Source: a virus. From it: a stretch of DNA of 29,149 nucleotides. Positions 1 to 6,623 of this stretch are shown here, in pieces. The position numbers and the translations under genes were made by a program. The DNA lies in IMG/VR virus record IMGVR_UViG_3300032294_000893, positions 1 through 29,149 of that record; one strand, written 5' to 3'. The notes below the pieces were generated by a model that did no database searches, had not been told where the DNA came from, and worked only from the letters and a program-made list of their open reading frames with translations. Positions within the stretch are counted from its first letter, which is position 1, and each line of letters begins with the position of its first letter.

Positions 1-258
1 TAAGGGAAATATAACAAAGTGAAGTGCGAAAGCGATTGAACATATCCAGCCCACGCTTGGCCGCCATCCTGATTTAAATATATTATCTGATTGCGCTTCA
101 ATTGCATTTACCTTTATCTGTTCTAGTGCTATTTGAAAATCTTGAGTTGTTAATAAGTTTTGTAATTGTTCTTGAGCTTCAGCCCTTTTGTTTTTATCGG
201 GTATTACTCGATCAAGAACAGTTCCTATTGTGCCTATAACCGCATCTAAAAGTGCCAT
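1..258 (-). CDS. Holin, GTA-type three-TM family, partial (3' end outside window)
   Basis: The minus frame opens with ATG at 258 and stays open to base 1, giving 86 residues with the C-terminus cut by the window edge. A charged helical N-terminal half (RAEAQEQLQNLL) is followed by the motif IFKSGWRPSVGW and a hydrophobic stretch, CSIAFALHFVIFPL. The order EAQSDNIFKSGWRP then Trp then a membrane segment is the hallmark of the 'holin of 3TMs, for gene-transfer release' family. By family knowledge it would make inner-membrane pores that let the endolysin out at lysis. Its ATG overlaps the TAA of the SprT-like gene (TAATG), so translation is probably coupled. Only the first TM segment is in view, so the three-TM count is an expectation. 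Confidence 0.8.
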   Translation of the reverse strand, partial: MALLDAVIGTIGTVLDRVIPDKNKRAEAQEQLQNLLTTQDFQIALEQIKVNAIEAQSDNIFKSGWRPSVGWICSIAFALHFVIFPL

Positions 259-602
259 TAAAATTCATCCTCATCTAAATTATGTATATTACAAACTATT
301 TTAGCGTATTTCTTAAACTTTGCTTCATGCGCATCAAAATCATTGTGGCCTGAATACCATAAAAAACAATGGATCATTTCATGCATCATTGTATGAGTTA
401 TTTTATTCCAATCATCGCATGATCGATCTATTTGTATTCTTGGCGGATCGTTTACAAACCATCCAAAAGCTTCAGAGTTTGATACTACTTCAAAAGTAAC
501 TTTATGAGCTTGCGGTAAACGCCACTCGTTAAACGGCGGCAGTAAAGCTAGCATTTTATATATCTTGCGTAAGTTCTGTTTGGTCAGTAATTTGTTTGGC
601 AT
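258..602 (-). CDS. SprT-like zinc metalloprotease-fold protein
   Basis: The product is 114 aa from the ATG at 602. It contains HEMIH at residues 74-78, the HExxH zinc and catalytic motif, followed by GHNDFDAHEAKF, where a further His is a likely zinc ligand. This spacing fits the SprT-like family found in many phages. The frame extends upstream to 668, but the family-like helical start (LLTKQNLRKIYKML) begins just after the Met at 602, so that start was chosen. It overlaps the HNH gene by 47 bases. No strong ribosome-binding site is visible, and coupling to the upstream gene is likely. The substrate is unknown; cellular relatives act on DNA-protein crosslinks. Confidence 0.75.
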   Translation of the reverse strand: MPNKLLTKQNLRKIYKMLALLPPFNEWRLPQAHKVTFEVVSNSEAFGWFVNDPPRIQIDRSCDDWNKITHTMMHEMIHCFLWYSGHNDFDAHEAKFKKYAKIVCNIHNLDEDEF

Positions 603-996
603 AATCCGCTTCAGTATATTGAATGATTCCATTAGGTGAATAATAGTTATAAATGCCTTGATTCTCATCTTGAGTTTTTAAACTATGATGAGCTGGGCAT
701 AAACTTTGAAATAAATTTAATCTAAACTTATTACTATCTTGTCTATGTGGAAATACATGGTCAATATGCACAGCTTGAACTACTCGACCTTCAATTAAAC
801 AAGCCGCACATAATGGCTTCTTACTTAATTGAATAGCTCTTTGTTTTTTCCAAAAGGCAGTTGAATATAATTTACTATTCTCTTTGCCTTTTTCTGTTAT
901 GCCACCACCATGCTCATTGCAAAAAGTGGATCGGCTAGTCTTTAAATTCTTGCAACCTAATTCCCGACACTTATCATTAACGGGAGCGTATGGCAT
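556..996 (-). CDS. HNH endonuclease with N-terminal Cys/His cluster
   Basis: The product is 146 aa. It has a zinc-ribbon pair C63-x2-C66 and C100-x2-HH, with the catalytic-type segment HIDHVFPH (D79, H80) between them, which is the classic layout of HNH_2/McrA-like endonucleases. An extra cluster in the N-terminus (C10, C15, C26, H29) could bind a second zinc. The ATG at 996 overlaps the TAA of the DUF5856 gene by one base, so the two are translationally coupled. In phages such nucleases serve in DNA packaging or act as mobile genes. The terminase is not in the window, so the role here is undecided. Confidence 0.85.
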   Translation of the reverse strand: MPYAPVNDKCRELGCKNLKTSRSTFCNEHGGGITEKGKENSKLYSTAFWKKQRAIQLSKKPLCAACLIEGRVVQAVHIDHVFPHRQDSNKFRLNLFQSLCPAHHSLKTQDENQGIYNYYSPNGIIQYTEADYAKQITDQTELTQDI

Positions 997-1400
997 TAGT
1001 CTAAAAAGGTTAGCTTATACATTGTAGCTTCAACAATACTTAACAAGGCATCAACCTCATTTTGTAAGCTTGTATAAGGGCCAACAACGGCTCTATTAGC
1101 CACAATAAAATCTCTAATTGATGTTACCTCTTGGAGTGGATCAGCTTTAGGCAGTTCATACATATTTGGATATTCTACAATGACTTGATATGCGCCTTGA
1201 TATTGCTCAATGATTGTATCAACGGCATCAGGTAGCTTTTCATAATAACCTTGTAGGGCTTTATGCTTTGCATAGGATTTAGTTTGTAAATGCAATAAAT
1301 GTCCGTTAGTTGATGCATGTAATAGCTTTAAAAAGAATTCGCCGATAGTAACGCCAGGCGATACTACTTCAGCTTCTTTAATTGAAAACACTTTTTTCAT
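996..1400 (-). CDS. DUF5856 protein, Dps/ferritin-like fold suspected
   Basis: The product is 134 aa. The segment LLHASTNGHLLHLQTKSYA, followed by KHKALQGYYEKLPD and a later EQYQGAY, matches what I recall of the phage DUF5856 family. That family resembles Dps/ferritin four-helix proteins: His and Glu residues sit where such proteins hold metal. If so, it could bind DNA or iron, or protect phage DNA from oxidation; this is inference. The start at 1400 follows the stop of a 20-codon micropeptide by four bases, and the AGGTAA around that stop serves as its ribosome-binding site. The family call is made by memory of the motif, not by alignment. Confidence 0.65.
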   Translation of the reverse strand: MKKVFSIKEAEVVSPGVTIGEFFLKLLHASTNGHLLHLQTKSYAKHKALQGYYEKLPDAVDTIIEQYQGAYQVIVEYPNMYELPKADPLQEVTSIRDFIVANRAVVGPYTSLQNEVDALLSIVEATMYKLTFLD

Positions 1401-1404
1401 AATT

Positions 1405-1467
1405 TTACCTATTTAAGAAATATATGACGATTGTCATAATAATAACGCCGAGCAGTAATTCTATCAT
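1405..1467 (-). CDS. 20-aa single-helix membrane micropeptide
   Basis: ATG at 1467, stop TAA at 1405-1407. The product is MIELLLGVIIMTIVIYFLNR: one Glu, then about 15 hydrophobic residues, then a basic end. A very good Shine-Dalgarno (AGGGGG, about 7 bases upstream) precedes it, and the start overlaps the stop of the Ref-like gene as ATGA. The next gene begins four bases after its stop. These signals argue that it is translated. The function is unknown; a spanin, holin-regulator or inner-membrane role is possible. Confidence 0.5.
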   Translation of the reverse strand: MIELLLGVIIMTIVIYFLNR

Positions 1468-1754
1468 AATTTGCCCCCTAAAATTGTTAATGTTTGCTGT
1501 AAAAGTTCCGATTCTGATCCATACTTCTTTTCAAATGTTTTTTGACCTGCATGTAGCGCCACGCCGTAGCCACCATGTTGATGATGGTTTGGACACAATG
1601 GAATCGCAAGCGACCAATGGCTTTTTTGACCAATGCCAGCGCCATGCCTAATATGGTGAATATGTGGTGCAGAATAGCCGTAACCAAGATTGCGACAAAC
1701 AATGCAACCCATTTTAAATAGCTTTTCATAGTGTTGTTTTTCATCTTTATTCAA
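1464..1754 (-). CDS. Ref-like (RecA-dependent nuclease family) HNH protein
   Basis: The product is 96 aa. MGCIVC (C17, C20) is followed by a HIHHIRHG stretch and then IPLCPNHHQHG (C54, H57, H58) and ALHAGQKTFEKKYG. This layout is typical of the short phage Ref/RecA-dependent nuclease family (P1 Ref relatives). Such enzymes cut DNA in RecA-directed displacement loops, so a role in recombination or host DNA damage is likely. The frame opens with TTG at 1754, preceded by AGGTAAG, overlapping the end of the methyltransferase by eight bases. The next in-frame ATG lies only two codons before the first Cys, so the TTG start is preferred. Confidence 0.75.
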   Translation of the reverse strand: MNKDEKQHYEKLFKMGCIVCRNLGYGYSAPHIHHIRHGAGIGQKSHWSLAIPLCPNHHQHGGYGVALHAGQKTFEKKYGSESELLQQTLTILGGKL

Positions 1755-2421
1755 ATAATCTTACCTGTGCCGTAGCTTGATTAATTCTATTGCAAGCGGC
1801 TTTATAATAATCTTCATCTAATTCACACCCCACAAGATTAAAACCTAAATTATTACAGGCAATAGCAATAGAACCTGAACCTAAATGCGTATCTAATATT
1901 TTTTGACCTTTTTCAGCATAATTGGTTAATAACCATTCATATAATTTAACTGGTTTTTGAGTAGGATGTATGCGAGTTTCTTTGTTTTTCATATCGCCTT
2001 GTAACATTCCATTCCATGTAAATGTATATTTGCGTAAAGCCCTATCAAAAGATGAATAAGCTAATTCACAATCACTAAATTTAGTAGTTCCATTGTCTTT
2101 ATCCCAAACAATCCAACCCATAGAAGGTGGCAAATGTTCAGTCATATAATTAGCACCCCATATTATTTGATTTTTACTTACCCTAAACAATTCTTTAAAA
2201 TAATTAGCATTAGGTATTTCTGAATCCCATGATTTTTTTTCAAATGCAGTTTTCATTGCTGCACCATTTCCACTTTTTCTTAATTCACCACTAAATATTT
2301 CACCTGCATCAATTCCATAAGGTGGATCAACAATAGCCAAATCAAATGCTTTATTAGGCAAAGTAGCCATATAAGCCATACAGTCTATATTGTGTAATTC
2401 TGCTTGTCCTATCTTATTCAT
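1747..2421 (-). CDS. DNA N6-adenine/N4-cytosine methyltransferase, beta class
   Basis: The product is 224 aa. The catalytic motif DPPY (residues 32-35) comes before the SAM-side motifs HPTQKPV (152-158) and LDTHLGSGS (about 176-184), so the motif order is beta-type, Pfam N6_N4_Mtase. It transfers a methyl group from SAM to adenine N6 or cytosine N4 in DNA. No restriction partner is visible, so it is a solitary phage methylase, likely protecting phage DNA from host restriction. Its ATG overlaps the stop of the NinB-like gene (ATGA). The length is close to that of other small phage methylases. The target sequence cannot be read from the gene. Confidence 0.92.
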   Translation of the reverse strand: MNKIGQAELHNIDCMAYMATLPNKAFDLAIVDPPYGIDAGEIFSGELRKSGNGAAMKTAFEKKSWDSEIPNANYFKELFRVSKNQIIWGANYMTEHLPPSMGWIVWDKDNGTTKFSDCELAYSSFDRALRKYTFTWNGMLQGDMKNKETRIHPTQKPVKLYEWLLTNYAEKGQKILDTHLGSGSIAIACNNLGFNLVGCELDEDYYKAACNRINQATAQVRLFE

Positions 2422-2783
2422 TCAATCGACCATCCTAAATTTGAAAAATAGACCTCAATGCTTTGAATATAACTTGTAAATTCCTCGACTGTAAGATCAG
2501 TCGTTGAGCGAACATAAGGAACTTGAACTCCGTTAATAGTTTTCTGTTCCGATAAGAAAAGATGTCCACAAAGTAAATGCACTTCCATAGGTAAGTAGCC
2601 TGTGAAGTTACTAATGCTTTTATATAACCTGCCCCAAAGAAATTTGTTAGCTTCAAGCGATCTGCCTTTAGCCTTTTCTTTGATTGTAATTTGAGGTGTC
2701 TTTCCTTCTTTGATTAATTCTTCCAAATAAATCTTGAGTTGCGGAAGATTCTGTAGCGTTACTATCCATTCTCTCTGCTTCAT
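2418..2783 (-). CDS. NinB-like recombination protein (tentative)
   Basis: The product is 121 aa. A segment GRSLEANKFLWGRLYKSIS resembles the RSLDQNRKLWA signature of lambda NinB/Orf, and a later STTDLTVEEFTSYIQSIE matches the usual STT.L..EF phase of such proteins. NinB relatives help RecF-type recombination by acting on SSB-coated DNA. The phage also carries an annealase and an exonuclease in the plus operon, which fits. AAGGTG about eight bases upstream supports the ATG at 2783. The N-terminus overlaps the preceding small gene by 116 bases in another frame. The family call rests on motif memory only. Confidence 0.5.
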   Translation of the reverse strand: MKQREWIVTLQNLPQLKIYLEELIKEGKTPQITIKEKAKGRSLEANKFLWGRLYKSISNFTGYLPMEVHLLCGHLFLSEQKTINGVQVPYVRSTTDLTVEEFTSYIQSIEVYFSNLGWSIE

Positions 2784-2937
2784 CTTTTAGCACCTTTGCG
2801 TCTTCGTGTATTTTAATCATCTTATTTCCATCCCATAATACATATCTATTTGCGCCATCCGCAAGAGTGTAACGAGATATATAATAATTATTGCGCTCTA
2901 TGCAATATTGGCTGATCTTTGACCATTTATTTTGCAT
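2668..2937 (-). CDS. Hypothetical protein, 89 aa
   Basis: ATG at 2937 is preceded by GGGGGCATA, a good ribosome-binding site, and overlaps the end of the cytosine-methylase-like gene by 11 bases. The frame runs further up to 2964, but that extension lacks a better signal. The N-terminal half is rich in aromatic residues (ISQYCIERNNYYISRYTL) and looks like a small beta fold. The C-terminal 35 residues are charged and Ser/Asn-rich and lie over the start of the NinB-like gene in a different frame. No family is recognised. Confidence 0.6.
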   Translation of the reverse strand: MQNKWSKISQYCIERNNYYISRYTLADGANRYVLWDGNKMIKIHEDAKVLKDEAERMDSNATESSATQDLFGRINQRRKDTSNYNQRKG

Positions 2938-3505
2938 TATGCCCCCATTGATCTGCCATAGCATCAGCTATGCCTTGAAAAGTCCTATCTCTTAATTTTT
3001 TATTATTTGAATACCAGGTAGGAATTCTTTTGCCTGAAACAGATACAGAAAATTTACCTTTATCAACAATTTTAGTTGGAATTAATAACGGCAATCCTTT
3101 AAGCCATAAACAAGTAGATTTAGAAGCTTCATGGCCAAATTGCCAAGGATGAATAATTTGAGTTGGTTTCTTGTATATATTTGACATAATTCCTATAGGA
3201 TTTTCAATTGCTATTTTTGGTATATTTGCATTTACAATTTTCATAAAAAAATCTATACCTTGTTGCTGTCTTCCATCTTTTCTTTTTTGTTCAAAATGTT
3301 TAGCCCCACTAACAGCCAAATGAGTGCAAGGTGGAAATGCAATCATCATATTCCATCCATCATTAATAACATCAAATACATCACCTTTATAATGATTCCC
3401 AGGTATTTCTGTATCTTTAATATCACACGACATAGCATCATGTCCTAATTTTTTAAAAGCTTCTCTAACTGCCCCGCTATATTCGCAAGCAATTAATATT
3501 TTCAT
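2927..3505 (-). CDS. Cytosine-C5 DNA methyltransferase-like protein, short form
   Basis: The product is 192 aa. ILIACEYSGAVREAF at the N-terminus is the SAM-binding motif I. FPPCTHL (PPC at residues 58-60) carries the catalytic Cys of motif IV, and AIENPIG (ENP at 101-103) is motif VI. This matches the short methylase-like proteins common in phages. At 192 aa it is well below the 300 or more of full C5 methylases, and a clear target-recognition domain is missing. It may therefore be a specialised solitary enzyme with modest sequence specificity. The start overlaps the upstream stop as ATGA. Confidence 0.8.
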   Translation of the reverse strand: MKILIACEYSGAVREAFKKLGHDAMSCDIKDTEIPGNHYKGDVFDVINDGWNMMIAFPPCTHLAVSGAKHFEQKRKDGRQQQGIDFFMKIVNANIPKIAIENPIGIMSNIYKKPTQIIHPWQFGHEASKSTCLWLKGLPLLIPTKIVDKGKFSVSVSGKRIPTWYSNNKKLRDRTFQGIADAMADQWGHNAK

Positions 3506-3933
3506 TTTGCATTTACCGCTTCTTTTGCAGTCTTTAAAGATATATTGGGATAGTTTTTAGGGTTAGCAATAATACGATGCGCCCATGCTCGCATATCTTT
3601 TAGCTTCTTATCTTCAATCGGCATCTTCTCATGCACCATAGCCAATAATTTATCGGCCTGTGCTTTATTTTGTTGATTGTTTAATTTAGGCGCTTGAAGT
3701 TGGACAAACTCAATAGGCTTTTCTCGACATAGTTGCAAGATGTCAAATACAGTAGGCATAAACTTATTGTTATCAACCCACTTATCAAAAGCTTTTGTAA
3801 CAATATTAAATTCAAACTTTTCTAGCTTATGAAACCAAACGCGTAGTGTATCTATATCCATGTTTGGTTTTTGATATAGGCTTGTTACTGTATCCATCAT
3901 AGATTTAAATCCTATCTTATCTTCTAAATTCAT
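3502..3933 (-). CDS. Helicase-loader-like protein (G39P-like architecture, tentative)
   Basis: The product is 143 aa and largely helical. The segment TLRVWFHKLEKFEFNIVTKA, then a Trp and NNKFMPTVFDIL, matches the pattern of phage loader proteins related to SPP1 G39P: a small domain ending in 'P-T-x-x-D-I-L'. The C-terminus is basic and probably contacts DNA or the helicase. It would bring a hexameric helicase to the origin complex made by an O-like protein, and an O-like gene is present at 5606-6247. AAGGA before the ATG supports the start. No helicase gene is in the window. Confidence 0.45.
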   Translation of the reverse strand: MNLEDKIGFKSMMDTVTSLYQKPNMDIDTLRVWFHKLEKFEFNIVTKAFDKWVDNNKFMPTVFDILQLCREKPIEFVQLQAPKLNNQQNKAQADKLLAMVHEKMPIEDKKLKDMRAWAHRIIANPKNYPNISLKTAKEAVNAK

Positions 3934-3942
3934 ATTAGTTCC

Positions 3943-4086
3943 TTATTTAACCATTAAATATAAACCTACATTTCCAAGCGCGTATCCAAAATAACAAATA
4001 CTCATTCCGTTGTTACCTAAAAAGAATTGTTCTGCGCTGATGTAAGAATATATAAGTCCTGTAATTATTATTAGTGTGTGGCTCAA
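3943..4086 (-). CDS. 47-aa membrane protein with TTG start
   Basis: The frame opens at TTG 4084-4086, which overlaps the TGA of the upstream gene, and ends TAA at 3943-3945. The product has two hydrophobic stretches, LIIITGLIYSYISAEQFF and MSICYFGYALGNVGLYLMV, joined by LGNNG, so two short TM helices are likely. The pattern (Tyr-rich helix, GN.GM, GYA..N.GL) occurs in many small phage membrane proteins of unknown role. It fills a 150-base gap that otherwise holds no gene. The start codon is the weak point. Confidence 0.5.
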   Translation of the reverse strand: MSHTLIIITGLIYSYISAEQFFLGNNGMSICYFGYALGNVGLYLMVK

Positions 4087-4274
4087 AATGGTGGCTCTTC
4101 TTTAATTAAATCAAAAGGATTTTCTTTTGGTTTAGGTGCTAATCTTTGTATTTTATGATTTGGCCTGTGCAATATATAACATTCAGCTTCATGCTTTGTT
4201 CTAAAACGCATAATAGGTTCACCCACATCATCAAATACTAAATATCTAAATAATACTTCCATAGTAGCAATCAT
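4083..4274 (-). CDS. Hypothetical protein, 63 aa
   Basis: ATG at 4274 overlaps the TGA of the upstream micropeptide (ATGA). The product begins MIATMEVLFRYLVFDDVGEP, and a second Met at residue 5 is another possible start. It continues with MRFRTKHEAECYI and a basic, Pro-rich tail ending EEPPF. The first half looks like a small beta-hairpin/helix domain. No known family is recognised. The tight overlaps on both sides indicate a translated cistron. Confidence 0.6.
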   Translation of the reverse strand: MIATMEVLFRYLVFDDVGEPIMRFRTKHEAECYILHRPNHKIQRLAPKPKENPFDLIKEEPPF

Positions 4275-4375
4275 CGTATAAAAGCCAATTCTAACACTAA
4301 TGAGAATCCTAGTAATAGTCCAAATACGCCACCGATCATTAATATTTTGATTGCAAAATCTAAAATTTTAGCCAT
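4271..4375 (-). CDS. 34-aa single-helix membrane micropeptide
   Basis: ATG at 4375, stop TGA at 4271-4273. The product starts MAKILDFAIKILMIGGVFGL and continues with LLGFSLVLELAFIR, giving one continuous TM helix with a Gly-Gly turn. Its start overlaps the stop of the preceding 38-aa micropeptide by eight bases, and its stop overlaps the start of the next gene as ATGA. The chain of overlaps supports translation. The function is unknown. Confidence 0.5.
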   Translation of the reverse strand: MAKILDFAIKILMIGGVFGLLLGFSLVLELAFIR

Positions 4376-4484
4376 TAAATTCTTCCCATAAGAAATATAA
4401 GACGAGTGAAATAACCAAGAATATAACCACCCACAAAAGAAAACCAACAATTTTAAAGACCGACCACAAATTTGCTAGAGTCAT
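4368..4484 (-). CDS. 38-aa single-helix membrane micropeptide
   Basis: ATG at 4484 is preceded by GAAGGAG with about nine bases of spacing, one of the best ribosome-binding sites in this block. It starts inside the 3' end of the preceding gene in another frame. Product: MTLANLWSVFKIVGFLLWVV, then a hydrophobic run IFLVISLVLYFLWEEFNG. It is one long TM helix with Trp residues at both interfaces and an acidic C-terminal end. The function is unknown. It is the first of two overlapping membrane micropeptides. Confidence 0.55.
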   Translation of the reverse strand: MTLANLWSVFKIVGFLLWVVIFLVISLVLYFLWEEFNG

Positions 4485-4671
4485 ATTTTTTAACTCCTTC
4501 AATTTTTTTAACATTGCCAGCTACCATTTCAGTGATTGTTAAATTATGTTTTTTTGTTTTTAGATCATTCAACCAAGCCAATTCAGGTTCAGTCCATGAC
4601 ATAATCTTCCAGACCACATTTCCTTGATAGTCTGTTTCCTCTAATAAATATCCTATCACTTTATTTGTCAT
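4453..4671 (-). CDS. Hypothetical protein, 72 aa
   Basis: The product begins MTNKVIGYLLEETDYQGNVV and includes a WKIMSWTEPELAWLND segment rich in Trp. It is soluble, with no TM segment or signal peptide. It starts inside the 3' end of the upstream gene (11-base overlap). Its own 3' end contains the start and ribosome-binding site of the 38-aa micropeptide. I do not recognise the family. The position within a run of small accessory cistrons suggests a host-takeover or regulatory role, but nothing in the sequence proves it. Confidence 0.6.
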   Translation of the reverse strand: MTNKVIGYLLEETDYQGNVVWKIMSWTEPELAWLNDLKTKKHNLTITEMVAGNVKKIEGVKKYDSSKFVVGL

Positions 4672-4972
4672 CTTCCACCTCTAGTTTAATTTTAGCTACA
4701 CATACATATCCTTGACTTTCCATGTGAGCAATTTTAAAAAAGGAGACAAAATAAGTTTCTTTTCTGTCCATGGATTTTGGGTCTTGATAAACATACAAAT
4801 ATTGTGGCTCTTTAGGTTGTGGTTTAATGCGAAATTCATAATTATCATTTCCAAATCTTTTTAAATGCCATTCATCAACATCAATCCATTCATTCATATT
4901 TATTAATTTAATTTGCACAGCTTGACCATCAGCCCACGCTTTTATTTCTTTATGCCATTTATGTTGTTTCAT
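4661..4972 (-). CDS. Conserved-type phage hypothetical protein, 103 aa
   Basis: The chosen ATG at 4972 gives MKQHKWHKEIKAWADGQAVQ. An AGGA eight bases upstream supports it over the ATG at 4981, for which the AGGA is too close. The pattern 'H..EIKAWADG..VQ ... W ... FRIKP' is one I know from many phage proteins of unknown function, which often repeat a short Trp-containing beta unit. Here the FRIKPQPKEP end of the unit is followed by a second beta region (YLYVYQDPKSMD) and an acidic tail. The role is unknown. Confidence 0.65.
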   Translation of the reverse strand: MKQHKWHKEIKAWADGQAVQIKLINMNEWIDVDEWHLKRFGNDNYEFRIKPQPKEPQYLYVYQDPKSMDRKETYFVSFFKIAHMESQGYVCVAKIKLEVEDDK

Positions 4973-5228
4973 AATCATCATCCTGATTAATCATTTTTAC
5001 ATCTTTAAGTTTTCTAGTATTGCCATCAAATATAAATTCTATATTGCATTTAGTAAATCGTCTTTTGTTTGTAGAAGCTAACAAGCCTACCTTATCATAA
5101 GGCCTTAAAAATACCAAATATGGAATTGCTATATCGGGAATTGGTGCTGGTTTAGTTCTAGCTATCTCTTGAACATTGAGTTCGCCATTTAACTGACGAA
5201 CCCAAGTTTCTAAATTATTCATTGTCAT
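4959..5228 (-). CDS. Hypothetical protein, 89 aa
   Basis: AAGGATAAGAC directly before the ATG at 5228 is a clear ribosome-binding site. The product starts MTMNNLETWVRQLNGELNVQ. A middle segment IPYLVFLRPYDKVG and the NIEFIFDGNTRKLKDVK stretch look like a beta-rich domain. The C-terminus is acidic (NQDDDYETT) and overlaps the next gene by 14 bases. No family is recognised and there is no TM segment. Confidence 0.6.
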   Translation of the reverse strand: MTMNNLETWVRQLNGELNVQEIARTKPAPIPDIAIPYLVFLRPYDKVGLLASTNKRRFTKCNIEFIFDGNTRKLKDVKMINQDDDYETT

Positions 5229-5243
5229 GTCTTATCCTTCTTG

Positions 5244-5597
5244 TTAGTAAAAAATGTGATTTGCTATCGCTACTTTAACTTCTTTTTGTTTAGCCCAAAT
5301 AGGTTTGACTTTCCTGGTGTGATACCATTTAGCACCTCTAGTTGGATCATCAACCCTACCTTCCAATATCGCTTTAGCTAATGGCATTAAATATGCTACC
5401 TGTGTTTTAGTAGGCATTCCATAATCTAAAAACTGATACTGTGCTGGCTGTTTCATTATCTGACAAATACTTTTCGGATAATTTGGATCAGCTTTGCGGT
5501 TAATAGCTGTGTATGCAACTGCAACCTTGCCAACATCAGGCTCACCCCTAGCTTCACCAAACATAATTGCTGATAAACATAAGATTTCATTAATCAT
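5244..5597 (-). CDS. Cell-wall hydrolase, SleB type (putative endolysin)
   Basis: The product is 117 aa from the ATG at 5597, which has AAGGAAGG just upstream; the open frame extends to 5642 but lacks a comparable signal. EARGEP (residues 15-20, Glu15 catalytic) is followed by VAVAYTAINRK, DDPTRGAKWYHT (83-94) and a closing ANHIFY. This is the full SleB/CwlJ Hydrolase_2 core. It cleaves peptidoglycan, most likely as a lytic transglycosylase. There is no signal peptide, so release would need a holin; candidates are at 1-258 and 11895-12056. It is unusual that the lysin lies within the replication block instead of next to a holin. Confidence 0.85.
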   Translation of the reverse strand: MINEILCLSAIMFGEARGEPDVGKVAVAYTAINRKADPNYPKSICQIMKQPAQYQFLDYGMPTKTQVAYLMPLAKAILEGRVDDPTRGAKWYHTRKVKPIWAKQKEVKVAIANHIFY

Positions 5598-5605
5598 AGC
5601 CTTCC

Positions 5606-6247
5606 TTAAAATGTTGCTGAAACAGAAGGTTCGTCTAACCAAGCGTGATTTTTAATATAACGCTCGGGGTATTTGACAAACTTTCCACCTTGTTCAAACC
5701 ACTCCTTGGATTGTTTCTGCCAAGATAATGCGTTTAAAACATCTTGTAAATTAGGTCTTATCTTTTTCCAAACTAATTTTGCCGCTTGCTTATCCTTTTT
5801 CTTTGGATACTCTTTCCAAAAAACTTCAAAATCATCTTCCCATTTTTCTTTTACTTCTATTAAATTATGTTCTGTTATGATCTGTTCTGTATCTGTTCTG
5901 TTCTGTTCTGGTGGCGTTACTGTAACGCTACAATCATGTTTCTTTTTGGCTCTATGTTTTGCAACTCTTTCAGCGCTTGAATCAGATATATATTGTCTTT
6001 TATCCCAATTTAAAACTTCATTGTCTTTATTAATAAATCCTTTTTCGATAAAAGTTTTTTTAGATTTTTGCCATTCTTCTTCAGATATTCTTAACTGAAA
6101 AACAATTTCATCATCTTGTAACGATACAGTTCCGTTACATCTTATACAAAAAAGCATGACCAATCTTCTTTGATCTACTTCATTCAGCATTTGAACTTTT
6201 GGATCGTGAGCAAATTCACCATATAATCTAAACCATTGGTTTGCCAT
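5606..6247 (-). CDS. Replication initiator / replisome organiser, O-like
   Basis: The product is 213 aa. The N-terminal part (WFRLYGEFAHDPKVQML, then LVMLFCIRCNG and LRISEEEWQKSK) is a winged-helix domain typical of phage replication proteins. A charged linker with poly-Thr/Gln follows. The C-terminal domain FWKEYPKKKDKQAAKLVWKK, then PERYIKNHAWLDEP, matches the lambda O/DnaT-like C-terminal module. It should bind the phage origin and recruit the helicase loader. AAAAGGAAAAACAAG before the ATG is a good ribosome-binding site. The origin was not identified; lambda-type iterons inside the gene were looked for by eye and not seen. Confidence 0.75.
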   Translation of the reverse strand: MANQWFRLYGEFAHDPKVQMLNEVDQRRLVMLFCIRCNGTVSLQDDEIVFQLRISEEEWQKSKKTFIEKGFINKDNEVLNWDKRQYISDSSAERVAKHRAKKKHDCSVTVTPPEQNRTDTEQIITEHNLIEVKEKWEDDFEVFWKEYPKKKDKQAAKLVWKKIRPNLQDVLNALSWQKQSKEWFEQGGKFVKYPERYIKNHAWLDEPSVSATF

Positions 6248-6623
6248 CTTGTTTTTCCTTTTCTTCTTTTAATCTAAAATATTCAAAATGAATATAATCA
6301 GCGCCTTCACCTTGAGCAAAAGTATCTGATTCTTCTTGTATTAATTCTTTTAATTTCATTACTTGCTCATTGTTTAGCTCAAAAAATTCTCTATACATAT
6401 TTGATCTAAAATTTACATATATAGAATGCAATTTTCTTTCAAAGTCTTGTGGATGTTTCATTTCGCCATAACATACAACATCAAATTCTTTTGGCACGCC
6501 TGTTGGCCTTGATAATTCCAAAGCTCTTCCTGTTGGTGATCCGTTAGTGAATCCTATCTTATAAATATTTGGCATTAATGTATTTGATAAAACATACACA
6601 AACCCATATCCACTTTTACTCAC
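6228..6623 (-). CDS. T5orf172/MUG113-type GIY-YIG protein, GTG start
   Basis: FVYVLSNTLMPNIYKIGFT followed by PTGRALELSRPTGVPKEFDV is the signature of the T5orf172/MUG113 group in the GIY-YIG nuclease superfamily. Here YVL takes the place of GIY and YKIG of YIG. The GTG at 6623 has AAAGGGG five bases upstream, so it is preferred over the GTG at 6644, giving about 131 aa. The GTG overlaps the TGA of a 34-codon frame upstream (GTGA). The C-terminal 35 residues are charged and helical. It may nick DNA; whether it is a homing, recombination or anti-host nuclease is unknown. Confidence 0.75.
   Translation of the reverse strand: MSKSGYGFVYVLSNTLMPNIYKIGFTNGSPTGRALELSRPTGVPKEFDVVCYGEMKHPQDFERKLHSIYVNFRSNMYREFFELNNEQVMKLKELIQEESDTFAQGEGADYIHFEYFRLKEEKEKQDGKPMV

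Noticed and set aside
1424-1651. Plus-strand frame over the Ref-like gene
   Set aside because: Antisense to a gene with clear zinc and catalytic motifs; no start signal.
1487-1744. Minus frame of 85 aa with hydrophobic sequence
   Set aside because: Shadow of the Ref-like gene in another frame; it lacks a ribosome-binding site and the overlap pattern of real neighbours.
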